A stretch of DNA of 64,000 bases from Ophiura sarsii (lineage: Eukaryota; Echinodermata; Ophiuroidea; Amphilepidida; Ophiuridae), in NCBI GenBank assembly GCA_035610835.1, contig CM069443.1:87666690-87730689 (forward strand), given 5' to 3'. Positions 51,332 to 63,480 of this stretch are shown piece by piece. The notes below the pieces were generated by a model. The model had not been told where the DNA came from. It worked only from the letters and a program-made list of their open reading frames with translations, and did not search any database. Position numbers and translations under genes: made by a program. Within the stretch, counting starts at the first letter, position 1. Each line of letters begins with the position of its first letter.

Positions 51332-51368
51332 CCTTATCTGGGGGTTACGTCGTTAACCCCAGATAAGG
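51332..51368. repeat. Perfect hairpin
   Basis: CCTTATCTGGGG pairs with CCCCAGATAAGG around a GTTACGTCGTTAA centre that can pair further. It may be a small structured repeat; no poly-T suggests nothing about termination. Confidence 0.7.
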
Positions 51369-51612
51369 GATGTAAACCCAGAATAACGCAAACCTTATCC
51401 ATAGTTAACGATCCTCATCCTTAAAAGAAAAGAAAAGGCGCCAAAGACCCATTGCAGAAGTGCGCGTTATGGAGTAAACCACGCATTCTGAAGGTGGGAC
51501 GCCCTGTTAAAACGTAAGCCCCACCTCCCCGTGTTCATTTGTCTCATCTAAATGTCGCCGATTCCCCTGAGAACCAATGGGATTGCTTAAACTCTATTAG
51601 CTGTTTAAGAAT

Positions 51613-51858
51613 GTATAGTCTTTCTCTATAGTTCAATCAGTTCCAAATTGGCGAGAAATATTCGTTTTTTATCTATCCGTGCGTAAGAGTAATCCAGGCG
51701 TATAAGCGCGCTTTTGGCATACGCAAGCGTCACGCATACAATGCAATGCGTCATATTGCGACAAGCGAGCGTTTTGCGCGCGACGCTCTTCTGAATTCAT
51801 TCGCTGCTGTAAACAGGTTTCGCCAATTTGGAACCGACTGAACTATAATTATAGACAA
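51613..51858. mobile_element. MITE-like inverted repeat, about 245 bp
   Basis: TATAGTTCAATCAGTTCCAA then ATTGGCG at the left; CGCCAATTTGGAACCGACTG then AACTATAATTATAGAC at the right. Non-coding. Confidence 0.7.
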
Positions 51859-51859
51859 T

Positions 51860-53060
51860 ACATGTTTTCATATTTATAAGAAGAAAAAACATGTCTTTGT
51901 AAAACAATGTATTACGATAATAAAAGTTCATGGTTTGTGTTTAGATTTAACATGAATTGAAACATAATTGTGATATTATTATTCATAAAAATATTTAAGT
52001 TCCTCAAAATATCACATTCCACGAAGTGATTATATAACCCCTGGTATACCAGGATAAGTGTTTAGATAGGACCTATGTGCGGTATATCATTTCATCTTTT
52101 CTAATTTAATTATCAGTGTTTTAAACCGTTTGCGCTATAGCAGACACGGTTTTGTATCTTACAATCTACATCTACTGTACATTTTTTAATAAAAAATAAT
52201 CCCATATTAATAAAACCAATCATATAACCAGATGTGTGACTGACTATCTCCTGCAGCGTATTCTCACGATATTGAAAAACTAGATATATCACAGATTATT
52301 GGCAATTCTTCAATCTCCTGGAACCAGTTTGGTTTGTCATAATTTAAAGCTGTATTTTGGTATTTTCTAGAAATTTATAAAATTATTTGAAGACTTCGCC
52401 GTCGTCTACACTATCTGGCAATGTTGCCAATTGCGCGCGCAATTATTACTTTTAGTCATATTCAGTGATCAAGTGACCACGAGAGCAAAGGAAAGTTCGA
52501 GGGTTGATTTTGGTATTTTAGGGTATTTAGAAAACAAGTAGCTCTTAGACCCCTCGCAAAAGTTTGGGCAACTCCCGAGACACAGCAAAATCCAAAATGG
52601 TCGTCAGACGAGGCCATCTTGAAATTTGGGGAATCACTTATCTTTTGGAAATATTAACCCGGAGACATGACTGAGGTGTCTTTCTTTACTAATGACATAC
52701 GATCATTTAATTGGCCTGCGTCACAAGTTTTTTTTCTTTCTTAGTCTGTGCTTCCCTTTGGTTTAGGTCTGCAGGTGATCGGTTCTTTTCTTATATTGAA
52801 CTCAGCAAGAACGTGACGACCTGAGTCTCTTGACGCAATTTGTGTTATGTAGATGTCCCAGCCATTTCAGTCGTCATGTTTTTTTCTTTTCCATATCATA
52901 GGTAATTTCTTGCCTTTTCCACTGTTCGAGGCCATTTTATTCTTGGTTGCTCCCCTTTCCTCGTTTTCACCTGCTGGTGTTCACCCATAAGTGCTATGGC
53001 TTAATTTACACCAAAGGCATTCATATTTTAACACGTTTCAGAAAGTGTAATAAATATAAG
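51860..53060. other. No gene seen
   Basis: No supported coding region; unique-looking sequence. Confidence 0.4.
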
Positions 53061-53064
53061 AGGA

Positions 53065-53104
53065 CCTGACGTTTCAATTCTAACAGAATCTTTATCAAAG
53101 GGAA
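53065..53104 (-). ncRNA. Degenerate hammerhead-ribozyme-like motif (Penelope-type)
   Basis: The minus strand reads TTGATAAAG, then the stem-loop ATTCT-GTT-AGAAT, then TGAAACGTC and AGGTCC. The order of a CTGATGA-like box, a short stem II and GAAAC-GTC is that of the minimal hammerheads carried by Penelope-like retroelements. Two core positions differ from CTGATGA (C to T, G to A), so it is probably inactive. No reverse transcriptase is seen nearby; it is likely a 3' relic of such an element. Confidence 0.45.
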
Positions 53105-54150
53105 AATGACAGAAGACAACATACACAACATATATATATTATATACATATATATATATTTTTTTGTATTTTGGGAAGGGTTCTCAAACTTGACAGCTGAT
53201 TGATTAAGTGGATAATATAGCAAAAGGATGACATAGACAATGGGGAGATAAAAAAGTTAAAGGCAAATGGGATTTAAAACATAACAATGGTGAGTAAAAT
53301 CCATAATGGTGATGACGTTTCAGAAAAGGTTAGTTTGCCCGCCATCATGAGAAAATGTATACAACATTACAACCCTTTTCAATATTTGTTACATAAATTC
53401 GTTCTTAATAATGACACGTTAATGCACTCATTGATATTAAAATGGCGGGCAAAGTATAAACTCAACTTCCGTGACGATGAGTAAGACATCATCATTATCA
53501 CAGACATAAGATATTGGTTTAAATTTGAGACAATGATGGAAATAGCTGATGAAAAACTGTTGATATAAATACTGATCTCTTAAGCAGATGACGAGGATTG
53601 CATTTGAAGCTAAGGTGCATGCATTGATGTCGAAACAACGTATATTTATTTCCCGCATATATTAGATTTGCATCAACTAAAAAAGCTGTAGAATTGTTAA
53701 CAACATTTTCCCCGACAAATTCCAGAATTGAGACTATTTATCGCCCTAAACTTGATTTGTTGATCTCTACGAGATCATAAGAAGTACATTTTGATCAAGA
53801 GATCGAGTCGGGTATACTTGATTTACCTGCTGAAAACGTTCAAGAAATTATTCGAATGATTGTTTGAAGGTATTGCGTAATGCTTAATATCCCACTCTAT
53901 TTATTTATTTTATAAGTTACTTCTTTAACCTTCCGGGTATGAGTGACTACGTAGGAAGAAAGCATCGCATTTCAATTTATTAGAAAATTGTGGGCACTTC
54001 TCGTTACCAAATCATTCAACGGCTGTGATGTGTTTTAGGCCTAATTATAGATTATTTAAGACAATTATCAAATCACAGATATCAAACCGAGCAATGCATT
54101 TCAATTATAATTGTGTAACGAAGCATGTTACGTTACTACGCGAATGAAGT
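53105..54150. other. 5' flank of peptide gene 3; possible retroelement relic
   Basis: After an AT microsatellite at 53130-53160, the stretch to about 53330 may belong to the same relic as the hammerhead-like motif. No gene is supported. The last few hundred bases form the upstream region of peptide gene 3. Confidence 0.4.
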
Positions 54151-54159
54151 AGGCGACCA

Positions 54160-54167
54160 TATATAAG
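54160..54167 (+). promoter_or_regulatory. TATA box of peptide gene 3
   Basis: TATATAAG about 30 bases ahead of the inferred non-coding exon, in the same place as in gene 2. Confidence 0.65.
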
Positions 54168-54189
54168 AACCTGGTCATTATCAACTTGG

Positions 54190-54250
54190 CAATATTAGCA
54201 GACGATAAATCATAGAGAGCAGACGACGACCGAGTCATTATCATCCAAAG
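54190..54250 (+). other. 5' non-coding exon 1 of peptide gene 3
   Basis: Sequence from about 54190 to CCAAAG at 54250, followed by the consensus donor GTAAGT. It has no ATG. Both this exon and its counterpart in gene 2 contain GACGAC. Intron 1 ends at 54835. The start is inferred from TATA spacing. Confidence 0.55.
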
Positions 54251-54841
54251 GTAAGTACCCGTAACATAAAATATTAAATAACAATGATTTGTGAAAATGT
54301 TTGCATCAGTAAAGTAACTGATTTATCCGGTTTGTAGACTGTTATATGAGATATATGCTTGACAAAATCATCTTCAACGTTATTATACCCATCGGTGGAT
54401 TTCATCAGAATATTTCTTAACACATCCTGGCGGGAAACCTAGAGAAATACAATATCAACAGTTTCATGAACTTCGACTTCGAAAAGATAGTCAGTGTAAA
54501 AATCTCTGATCTGGTGCAGTTGAATATTTTGTACGTTCGCTACATCAAATACCGTTCTCAGCCAAATCCATCGATTGAATATTAAAAGTGAGTATTAATT
54601 TTCTGCCATATTTCTCATAACGATTTTCTTATATTATTGTGACAAAAAGGACAAAATGAAGACGAACAGAAGATTAATAGCACCATCGTATCAGATCAGA
54701 AAATCAAATCAATATACCTACTGGCTTATGGCAAATCTAAATACTGGCTTATGGCAAATCTAAATACTGATGTTGTTTTCCAAAATCTGTCTTCAATTCG
54801 TTATAATGTTTTATTTTGTTTTGTTCTGTTAACAGATCAAG

Positions 54842-57580
54842 ATGAAGTCCTTAGTATGTCTAATCATTTTCTCTATGGTAGTAGCCGTATGTGTCGGGGT
54901 TAGTTGGCCTCACAAGATGATATTCGAAGATGACATGTTGGAAGATGACGCTTTAACTGTAGCAGAGGATCTATATGAGTATCTTGCAATGCAGGAAATG
55001 GAATACAATGCTGATGCTTTAGAAGTCGAGAAAAGGGGTAGAGGAAGAAAAGTGGGACGTATGTACACTGATTATTTGTTTCTTTGCTATTACCCAAACA
55101 ACAACAAAATTCTCAGAAGAAACCTGAAAAAAGGCCATGCGAAATACGATTTTTGAAAAGTAAAAAATGATATGCGAAATGTGGTATCTTTTTTTAAATT
55201 TAAATTTTAACATAAGACGGGCTTTGTATTTAACTTCTATATTATGTCTGTGGCAATTTTACTCGTGTTTAGTGCTACCAACTTATAGAACAACTTCATT
55301 TTAATTAGAGAATAAAAGATGGATATTTAGTTGTGGTTGGCCGACTATTGTGTGATAATGGATGGGTTTGTCCATACTTTGAGTTGCGGACTGCAAGTTC
55401 TGTTTATTTGTCGGTGTATTAATGCGCCCGATGACGTCATAGCCATCTACTACAGCCTGACAAGGGATGCCCGAAATATTGTGGGGTCCAATAAAAAATG
55501 ACTGAATAAAGTAATTACCATATCAAACCACGCCCACTGCATTATAAAAAAATTAAACACTGACAGCACGTACAGCGCCATCATTTTCAAAAGTTCAAGA
55601 AGAAAAAATGAGGGACAAGTTATGCCCTGAAATGCGAATTCAAAAGCTGCGCGCTCGGTTTTCCGATACAAACTTTTACTTGTGGCTAATACGTTACTAG
55701 GTGATAGCTTTCACAAGCATTTTTAACTAATGAGTTTGGGGCTGCACGATTAATTTGTCCTTTAACGTCATCGTTTTTCAAAATTTCAGTCAAACATTGG
55801 TTGGTTCAAATAATTGTATTCGTTTAACGGGCAAAATGACCACTGTGTTGTTCACTATTGGAAGAGAAACAGCAACCATCTGTAAGCATACGAACCCATT
55901 TAAAATGCGAAACTGGCATACTGGAAACAGTTCCTCAAAAACACAATGCACAAAATTGCCAGAGGTTAAGTAGGTAATCTTACCAGAGTTTAGGCACTTC
56001 GGGTAGGCTACTTGAAAATAATTTTGCACGTATTGTCTGGTAAGTGTATGCAAATTTGGTTAATTATTAATGCAATATCATGCAATTTACAGCAACTTTA
56101 TCCTATTTCCATATTTCAAGTGTAACATACAGGGTGGTTCAGTAAAACGTTGACAATTTTTGAAGCCATTTTTTTTTAAATTCTGTAGATTTAAAAAATA
56201 TTTTTCAATATTCATCAACTATATGATCTTGACCATCTATGCTGAAAATATCGTTACAAATAAACTTACTGTTGCAAAATAATAGCTATTTCAACAAAGT
56301 CTGTCCCATTTCACTCTGTCAACGGGTACTGATTTCGCGACGTTACAACCAGTGTGGTTCAATAAAACGTTGACAGTTTTTCAAAGCCATATTTTTCAAA
56401 ATTGTGGGATTTGGTTTAATTCTTTTTTTACATATTCCTCAAAAATATCATCTTGGCCATCTATGCTGAAAATCTCAATGTCAATAAAGCTATGGCGGCA
56501 AAATGATAGCTATTTGAAGAGAATCTCTCTAAAATCTCTTTGTCCACGGGTAAGTCTACGGGAAATAACCAGCAAGATAACATTAAATGGCATCTCCCTT
56601 TTAAGGCATAGAGCATAGACAATTACACTTCCAATATATGAAAATCAATAATTCTAATTAGGGTCACTCGTGGTATTATTATTACGTATTGATTTCACAC
56701 CTGAATAGATTGTTAAGATGTTAACAATTACACTGGTTTCACCTGGTGGGATCTTCAAATCCTTGATTACTTGCATGCAATTCATCATTCAGTATTTAAT
56801 GTAGCGTCGCGAAGACAGAGTGAAATGGGATAGACTTTGTTCAAATTGCTGTTATTTTGCAACCGTAAGATTATGGGTAACGATATTTTCAGCATAGATG
56901 GTCAAGATCATATAGTTGATGAATATTGAAAAAGATTTTGTTTAAATCTACAGAATTTTTTTAAAAATGGCTTAAAAAACTGTCAACGTTTTATTGAACC
57001 ACCCTGTAGTACGATCTTAGTCATTGAGTTAAAAAGCCTACCAAGCATAGTCTTCTTCTTAGATTAGAGAATGTCACTAATACTGATTTTGTTTTGTTTA
57101 ATTCCATCACAGCTTGTAGATCGCCAAGTGGTAAAATGTGCGAATTGTGTAACTTTAAAATCAGGAATAAGCAGAACATGAATCGCTACATTCTCTGTAC
57201 AGGTAGGTGCACCATTTCACGTTACGCTATTACGAGTGATTATACCTTTATCTATTATAGTTCCAAGTTACGTAAAATATCATTTCCATTTAAATATTTT
57301 CCCTCAGCTTCAAACAATTTCATGAATTTACGGCATTCACTGATCTGACCTATCCATACAGGAAGAGAAAATGGGGGAGGGGGATTTTCTTGATACAAAT
57401 ACAATCATCTTTGGTTTTTTCAATAGTAATTCTGACACAATCTGGTGATACTGACGTCTTCGACCTTATTCCTGGGATAGCAAACAAGCAATTAACAAAT
57501 TGTAACAGTTGTTTTTTCCTTTTTAATTTGTTTTCTAACTTAAAGGAGGAACAAGCAAGGACCGCAAAGTGAGAATATAA
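54842..57580 (+). CDS. Secreted cationic cysteine-peptide precursor, gene 3 (complete model)
   Basis: Coding exons are 54842-55058, 57113-57202 and 57546-57580, all junctions phase 1 with good GT/AG sites; the last acceptor has a long T tract and CTAACT branch-like site. The product has 113 residues: signal peptide about 1-20 (MKSLVCLIIFS then VCVGV), acidic propeptide 21-63 with 14 Asp/Glu and the ALTVAEDLYEYL motif, Lys-Arg at 64-65, and a mature peptide 66-113 of 48 residues. Mature cysteines are 74, 82, 85 and 101 (C-x7-C-x2-C-x15-C). It has about 13 basic against 2 acidic residues and ends SKDRKVRI. No amidation glycine is evident. A possible AATAAA is at 57848-57853. Intron 2 holds a MITE (56128-57008). 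The family is not recognised. Export is supported; an antimicrobial or hormonal role is inference. Exon 4 rests on splice signals only. Confidence 0.75.
56128..57008. mobile_element. MITE with TACAGGGTGGTTC ends, about 880 bp, in intron 2 of peptide gene 3
   Basis: Left end TACAGGGTGGTTCAGTAAAA then CGTTGACA; right end TGTCAACGTTTTATTGAACC then ACCCTGTA. Subterminal blocks with GATCTTGACCATCTATGCTG are mirrored on both sides. A third copy of the end (GTGTGGTTCAATAAAACG) lies at about 56353, so two elements may be nested. Non-coding. Confidence 0.85.
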
Positions 57581-57589
57581 GAGGTGTGG

Positions 57590-58455
57590 GTATCCGTTCA
57601 GCCTATCAGATCTACAGTATTGTTGTTGAACGATAAACCGTCAAAATCTGCGACTGCGACTCTGCAAGTCGAAGGTTACTCACGACTATTACCGTAATTA
57701 TCGTGATGAGTTCTAAACCAAAACCGTGAAATCATACAAGATATAGAGGAGATAGTAAACTGTTTGTAAAACACTAGGTTTAATCATATCATTGGCTGTC
57801 AAAGTTAGGTAACACCACCAACTACCCCAATGGTGCATGCATTTGATAATAAATTATGATCCCGTATTGTTTTAATAGGTTTGTTTAGATGTGCACTTTC
57901 ATCAACCAAGCTTCAAACGTCCATTAACGTGGTTTGGAGAGGAATATCCCAATTAATGGTCGCATCACACCTAAAAAGACCAAATTTGTCCAAATAACGA
58001 AAGAAATGCAAACTGTTATTGAAGTGTCCGCCATAATTACTTGAAATTGTAATAAGTGGCGTAAAGTACCTATTTCATACGTTGACGAAGGATGCGCAGT
58101 GTTCATCTAAAATTACATGACGTTACTATATGCGCCAAGTTGCTATGTAGTTGGGCAATGTTATGAAAATCTGCGCAATTATGTTGAGTTTGATCGGTTT
58201 TGGCCAACTTTGGGCATTTGCCCGTATGCTTGACGTTGGGCCTAATATAATAACTGAATACAAACTTTCTTACTATCGTCATAGCAACGTCTACAACACC
58301 ATATATGGACTTATTAAAACAATTTATAGTTTTTATTGTTGTGTAACATTTTATTTACATTACACAGAATTTCATTTTTTTAAATTATTTATAATTGTTA
58401 TACCGGGTACGATAGAATTGGTAAAAGATACATTCGAATGATGATTGAGTAAGGA
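57590..58455. other. 3' flank of peptide gene 3; no further gene supported
   Basis: A frame at 58151-58441 (96 codons) starts with a hydrophobic run from its second Met, but has no family resemblance, cysteine pattern or splice context, and is not called. Confidence 0.4.
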
Positions 58456-58457
58456 GT

Positions 58458-58550
58458 TTCCACACCCATCAGAGTTATGGCTCTAACACAACATAAATAC
58501 ATACATGCACATGTATATTATGCTGGAGCATAAACTCTGATGGGTGTGGA
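58458..58550. repeat. Short inverted repeat
   Basis: TCCACACCCATCAGAGTT and its complement AACTCTGATGGGTGTGGA are separated by about 57 bases. Confidence 0.8.
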
Positions 58551-58797
58551 TACATATTCTAGTATTTTATTAACATTTCTGCAAAAACAGTGGTACAGAG
58601 CAGGCGGTGAACCAAACAATATCTGTTAAACACTAAAAGAAAAATAATATAAACTACATGGACATAATGAAGGAGCAAAGTCATCGCTACGTGCAAATGG
58701 ATGAAAATGAAATACACTAACGCGCAGCAGCAGCAGCATCACGTGCTCGTTGACACTGCTGTCATTCTAATTTGGGCCTATGTAGCACTAATACTAA

Positions 58798-59080
58798 TAA
58801 ACTGCGCCAATAAAGTATCTAAACACTTACAAATGGTCAGATTTATCGGAACCTGAAATAGTATGCACAAAAAGGTCGAATTGCAACTTTTGATTTCGAC
58901 CTTAAGCCACTCAAGTGCCCATAAATCGGCCAAACAACATCGTAGCGCAACTAAAGAGGTGTCAAAATGCGCGGACGATAACTGTGAATCGAATTAATTA
59001 ATTATTTTTTTGCATACTATTTCAGGTTCCGATAAATTTGACCATTTGTAAGTGTTTAGATACCTTATTGGCGCAGTTTA
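58798..59080. mobile_element. Palindromic MITE, 283 bp
   Basis: Left end TAAACTGCGCCAATAAAGTA, right end its near complement ending GCGCAGTTTA, with arms of about 75 bases including ATCGGAACCTGAAATAGTAT. An inner smaller palindrome is AGGTCGAATTGCAA with TTTCGACCTT. The open frame at 59038-59337 overlaps it and is not a gene. Confidence 0.85.
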
Positions 59081-59602
59081 TATTTGGCGATGGCTTTGCT
59101 CTTACGGGAACTAATCCCAAGCATTTTAAACCGAGGAACCATTTGATTGTGGACGCACCCTGTAGCACATACGAGCGTATCATAATGATTATTATATTAC
59201 AAGTTTATTTTGTATCAACTGTGATGATTTCGGTAGTATTGAAACTTAGTTTGGTAACATTGGTCTATGAAAGCAGCGAACGGTGTGGACATTTTAACAA
59301 TAAAAGCCTTTTTGTTGATGCCGGTCGACAAGTATGAGAATGTTGGGTTTACGATGTTCAATGTTTGTGTACAAATCTGAATTATTACTATCGACCATAG
59401 TACCAGTGATGAGTTTGTTAACGTGGGTTGGGACATCTATACGGAATTATTCTTGAGTTATAAATCTTTTTTAAATCTTATGTTTTATTGCATATATTAA
59501 TTCTCATATCACATCATAATTATACAAACATAAATAATTAATAATGACACATAACATATTTCACTTCCTTTTTATCAAATTTTACAGACGTTTTCTAATT
59601 TT

Positions 59603-60180
59603 AAGATATAAATCGTCGCTGTTCTGACATACCGGCACATCACGAAAAACAGCGTTTTGAGAAAATCGTGTTTGAAAATTGTCCAATTTTTAAAGACTTG
59701 TTAGAGAGCATTTACATCAAATGTCACTATCATTGTCAAAGAACAATAATAAATATATACTTATGTTTGTTATGAGCATGTTACAACAACAAATTGCAAT
59801 TATTGATTAGGACTAATTATGTCATAAAGTAATGTGCCGGTATGTCAGAAATAAGAAAAAAACCCTTCATATTCGTCCTACAGTGATATGCCAGTGATGT
59901 GCCGGTATGTCAGAACTGCAATTACACGGTGGTCTATGGCAGAATATTGTGATGTGCCGGTATGTCAGAATACAAAATGAGGTTTTCATGCCGGTATTAT
60001 GTTAAAACCCTGGCATATCACACTAATTAGTGCGGTATCTCATTAATTAATTACCTTTTTGTCTCAATTTTTTTGGAGAATAAAGAGTTTTATTTGTAGA
60101 TCATAAAATGCAACTTAACTCATTTTGCCCAAAATGGCACATGTGCCGGTATGTCAGAACAGCGACGAAATATATAAGAT
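59603..60180. mobile_element. MITE-like element with repeated TGCCGGTATGTCAGAA
   Basis: The ends pair over TCGTCGCTGTTCTGACATAC and its complement. The motif TGTGCCGGTATGTCAGAA occurs three more times inside (about 59833, 59899 and 59951), partly with GTGA ahead. Non-coding. Confidence 0.75.
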
Positions 60181-60189
60181 ACTTAGCAA

Positions 60190-61950
60190 GGAAATCGGAA
60201 TGTTTCCCATATTGGTATTTGCTAATAGTTGATTTGGCAACATTTATACACGTATTAATGATATCAACTTTATTACTATTGTCATCATGGTAGCTAAATA
60301 ATACATCTTTTTTGCAATATTTCATTGTCTAGATTATACTGTTGCAAAGGTATATATTTTTAGTCTCTTTTCATATTGTTTAGATTTTCTTACAGCTATA
60401 AAAGAAATGTTCAATGTAATCGATTTAGTTACAAGTTTCACAAATATTAGTTTCCTCCTTCTTTATTTTCTTAAGAAATACTTTCTGGATAAATGTTGCA
60501 AAGGATTTTCCAGTTCAATGTTTCAAGTCGTGGTTCTTTGATATCTCGAACGAATGTTTTCCTAATATTGAACCAATCGAAATTTATATTTTCAAACTTC
60601 TTTTCGCAGAAGTTTTGGCATCTTGGTTTCAATGATATATTTGATTGCATTGCTTTTCTGTACAGTTTTGTGGTACAATTACTTCATTTTACACAATCTT
60701 CCCCATAATTAAACCTAAGTTAAACCTGAGCTATTGATTGATGGTTGATTATTCTCTCGTGTCTTTTTATATACATGTCATATCTAGATCAAAACGCTTA
60801 CTGTAAACTAAACAAATTATCAAAGAAAGATTAAGATCAAAGGCTTATGGGTACATAATGAGTTTTAAGAACTCTCTTAAATGAAGTTAATGACCCGGTA
60901 TTCCGGTAATTTGTTTCAAATGCAGTTGGGTGTGGTAGTGGGGGGTGGGGGGGGGGGGGGGGGGGGGGGGGGAACATAAGAGAAAGCCCTGCGTTCTGCT
61001 GACGTGAACGTTTTGATTGATCACCATCGAGCTGATGACCATTTACTGTGGCTATATCAGACAATTATTGGAATACTCTTTTGTCATAATGCTAGAATTC
61101 TTTGGTAGGAGTGACGTGACATTCCGCTAAGTAACCTGGCATACTTCTCTGCGAGTATTAAAACACTGATTTGCCTGTTCTCCCACCACGTGAACCATCA
61201 TAAAGATTTATTGATGTTCAGAATTTACGCCACTAAATGGTTTACCCATAGGTTTACATGTTAAATAGTTGTTACAAAAAGCCCATTTCCTCGCTTATAA
61301 AGCGACTGTGTTTTTCAATTTGACATTTTCCTTAAATTTCATGATGTCTTTGATCATTTAATCAAACAATTATATATCGTATCCCTGAAAGTTCCGAGAA
61401 ATGAGCTCCCAGAGTTGGACGACTGGTGTAGCGCCCTCATTTGTCAGAAAAAGTTGAAAAATGTTACCAGAACATTTACAATCAAAATGCATCCAAAAAA
61501 CCTACAAAATGCATTGAAAATATTTATTTTTGCACTGTGGTATTAGGTAATAGTCCTAAAATCAGGATTAAACCACAACTTTAATCATTTGAGAGCAATA
61601 AGTACCATTTCTGATTAATTCTGTAATTATTGGGCCACAGGATGCCCAGCTGACAAAAAAAGATTGATTGACTTCGGCAAGGATTGAAATTAATTACTGG
61701 TGTGGAATCTAAAAGGTTTACAAAAGAATCGGCTTATGGAATTCTCGATAGAAACATAGTTTAAAGCACAGTGTCAACTAATCCCTCTATATCAAATGTT
61801 TTTGAAAAATGTGGTATAAATAACCATGACAACCCATCTCCATTTCAGAGATATCAGAAAGAAAACCCGGTTATGTTTGATTAATTTAAAGTTTTTCTTC
61901 AAAGAAAAATGCTAGTGTTTAAATAAAGATAGCGTTATATTGTTGACCTT
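60190..61950. other. No gene seen
   Basis: It contains a G tract of about 30 at 60945-60972 and no supported coding region. Open frames of 61-75 codons are unsupported. Confidence 0.4.
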
Positions 61951-61952
61951 TA

Positions 61953-62264
61953 GGCGACAAAATACATCCCACCTGTTTTACGGGCGGACGGACCTGTCAA
62001 GTAGGGTCGGTCGGTCGGGTTTTTAAAAAAAAAGATTTAAAAAAATAAAAACCTAAATCTGCAAAAATCGGGAATTTTGTTAAAAATGTGTGAAATATAT
62101 TTCGACAGATTTTCGGCCAATTTTTGTTTAAAAATTGGTGAACCAAAAAAAAAATCTCGACAAAACGGCTGATTTTATATGATTTGAGAACAAAAATTTT
62201 AATATTTGTTTTTAAAAAAAGTGTGTCGGTCGGGCCCGTAAAACTGGGTTTTTGTTTCGTCGCC
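61953..62264. mobile_element. GGCGAC-family MITE, 312 bp, flanked by TA
   Basis: Left end GGCGACAAAATAC, then CCTGTTTTACGGGCGGAC; right end GGGCCCGTAAAACTGGGTTT then GTTTCGTCGCC. TA directly precedes and follows the element, fitting a Tc1/mariner-type target duplication. It is the cleanest member of the family in the window. Confidence 0.8.
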
Positions 62265-62459
62265 TAACAGGGCTTTCAAAGGTTGTTACAAAGTTGACGG
62301 GTAACGCCTTTTACTATATAAGTGAGCGCTGAACTCACGGTACATCTGGTATCATGTAAAACCACCTATGGGGTGCCACTAGTCAGGCAACAATAACCCG
62401 ACTAATCCGACAATGTGCATTTCCCTATTAAAAATTCTTTCATATTAATCGGTTTCCCT

Positions 62460-63480
62460 ATCCCACCTCTCCTTGTAAAGATCAGTCAATAGTGTACGTT
62501 TCCCATTCCAACGCTCCCTCCAAATCACAAATAATGACATACGTCTTTTAAACTAAATGTCCCTAATATTAGTTTCCCTATTCCAGCGTTGCTGCAACGA
62601 TCACTCATTCATCATGAACGTTTCGCGTTTCCCTATTCCCTCCAGCGCGTCTTTAAAAGATCACTCTATAACGTACGTTTCCCTATTCCAGCGCTTCCTT
62701 AAAAGATCACTCTAGACATTACGTTTCCCTATTCCTGCGTTTTCTTAAATATCACTCTAGAAAGCACGTTTCCCTGTTCCAGCGCTTGTTTAAAAGATCA
62801 CTCTAGAACGTACTTTTCCCTATTCCAGCGCTTCCCTAAAATATCACTCTAGACATTACGTTTCCCTATTTAATAATAATAATAATAAAATAATAATAAA
62901 AGCATTTATATAGCGCCTAGTCAAAGGTCAAAGCGCTTTACAAAGTTAACCAAATTAAAACAAAACACAGCAAAAACACATTAATAGGAATACATAAAGT
63001 TAAATGCCTTAATCTACAACTTTTAGGTTATACTTATATTATATATTTCTGCGTTTTCTTAAAAGATCACTCTAGAACGTACGTTTCCCTATTCCAGCCC
63101 TTCCTTAAAAGATCACCCTAGAAAGTACGTTTCCCTATTCCTGCGTTTTCTTAAAAGATCACTCTATAACGACCGTTTTCCTATCCCAACGCTTCCTGAA
63201 AATATCACTCTAGAACGTAGAGTGATATTTTAAGGGTTTCCATATTCCAGCACTTCCTTAAAAGATCACTCTAGAACGTACGTATCCATATTCCAGCGCT
63301 TCCGTAAAAGATCACTCTAGAACGTACGTTTCCCTATTCCAGCGCTTCTTTAAAAGATCACTCTAGAACGTACGTTTCCCTATTCCAGCGCTTCTTTAAA
63401 AAAATCACTCTAGAACGTACGTTTCCCTATTCCAGCGCTTCTTTAAAATATCACTCTAGAACGTACGTTTCCCTATTTCA
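62460..63480 (-). repeat. Satellite array, unit about 46-47 bp, about 17 copies
   Basis: Units of the form GATCACTCTAGAACGTACGT, TTCCCTATTCCAGCGCTT and CTTTAAAA. The array is interrupted by a SINE-like insertion at 62868-63047. It is the same family as the array at 3830-4290 but in the opposite orientation. Copies become more uniform toward the right end. Confidence 0.9.
62868..63047. mobile_element. SINE/LINE 3'-tail type insertion in the satellite array
   Basis: It begins with TAA repeats and contains TTTATATAGCGCC and AAAGCGCTTTACAAAG. That is the common tail pattern of many animal SINEs and CR1/L2-type LINEs in reverse. The satellite resumes immediately after it. Confidence 0.65.

Noticed and set aside
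58151..58441. Possible secreted or membrane protein of 96 codons
   Set aside because: A hydrophobic start alone is weak evidence; there is no conserved motif, splice signal or relative in the window.
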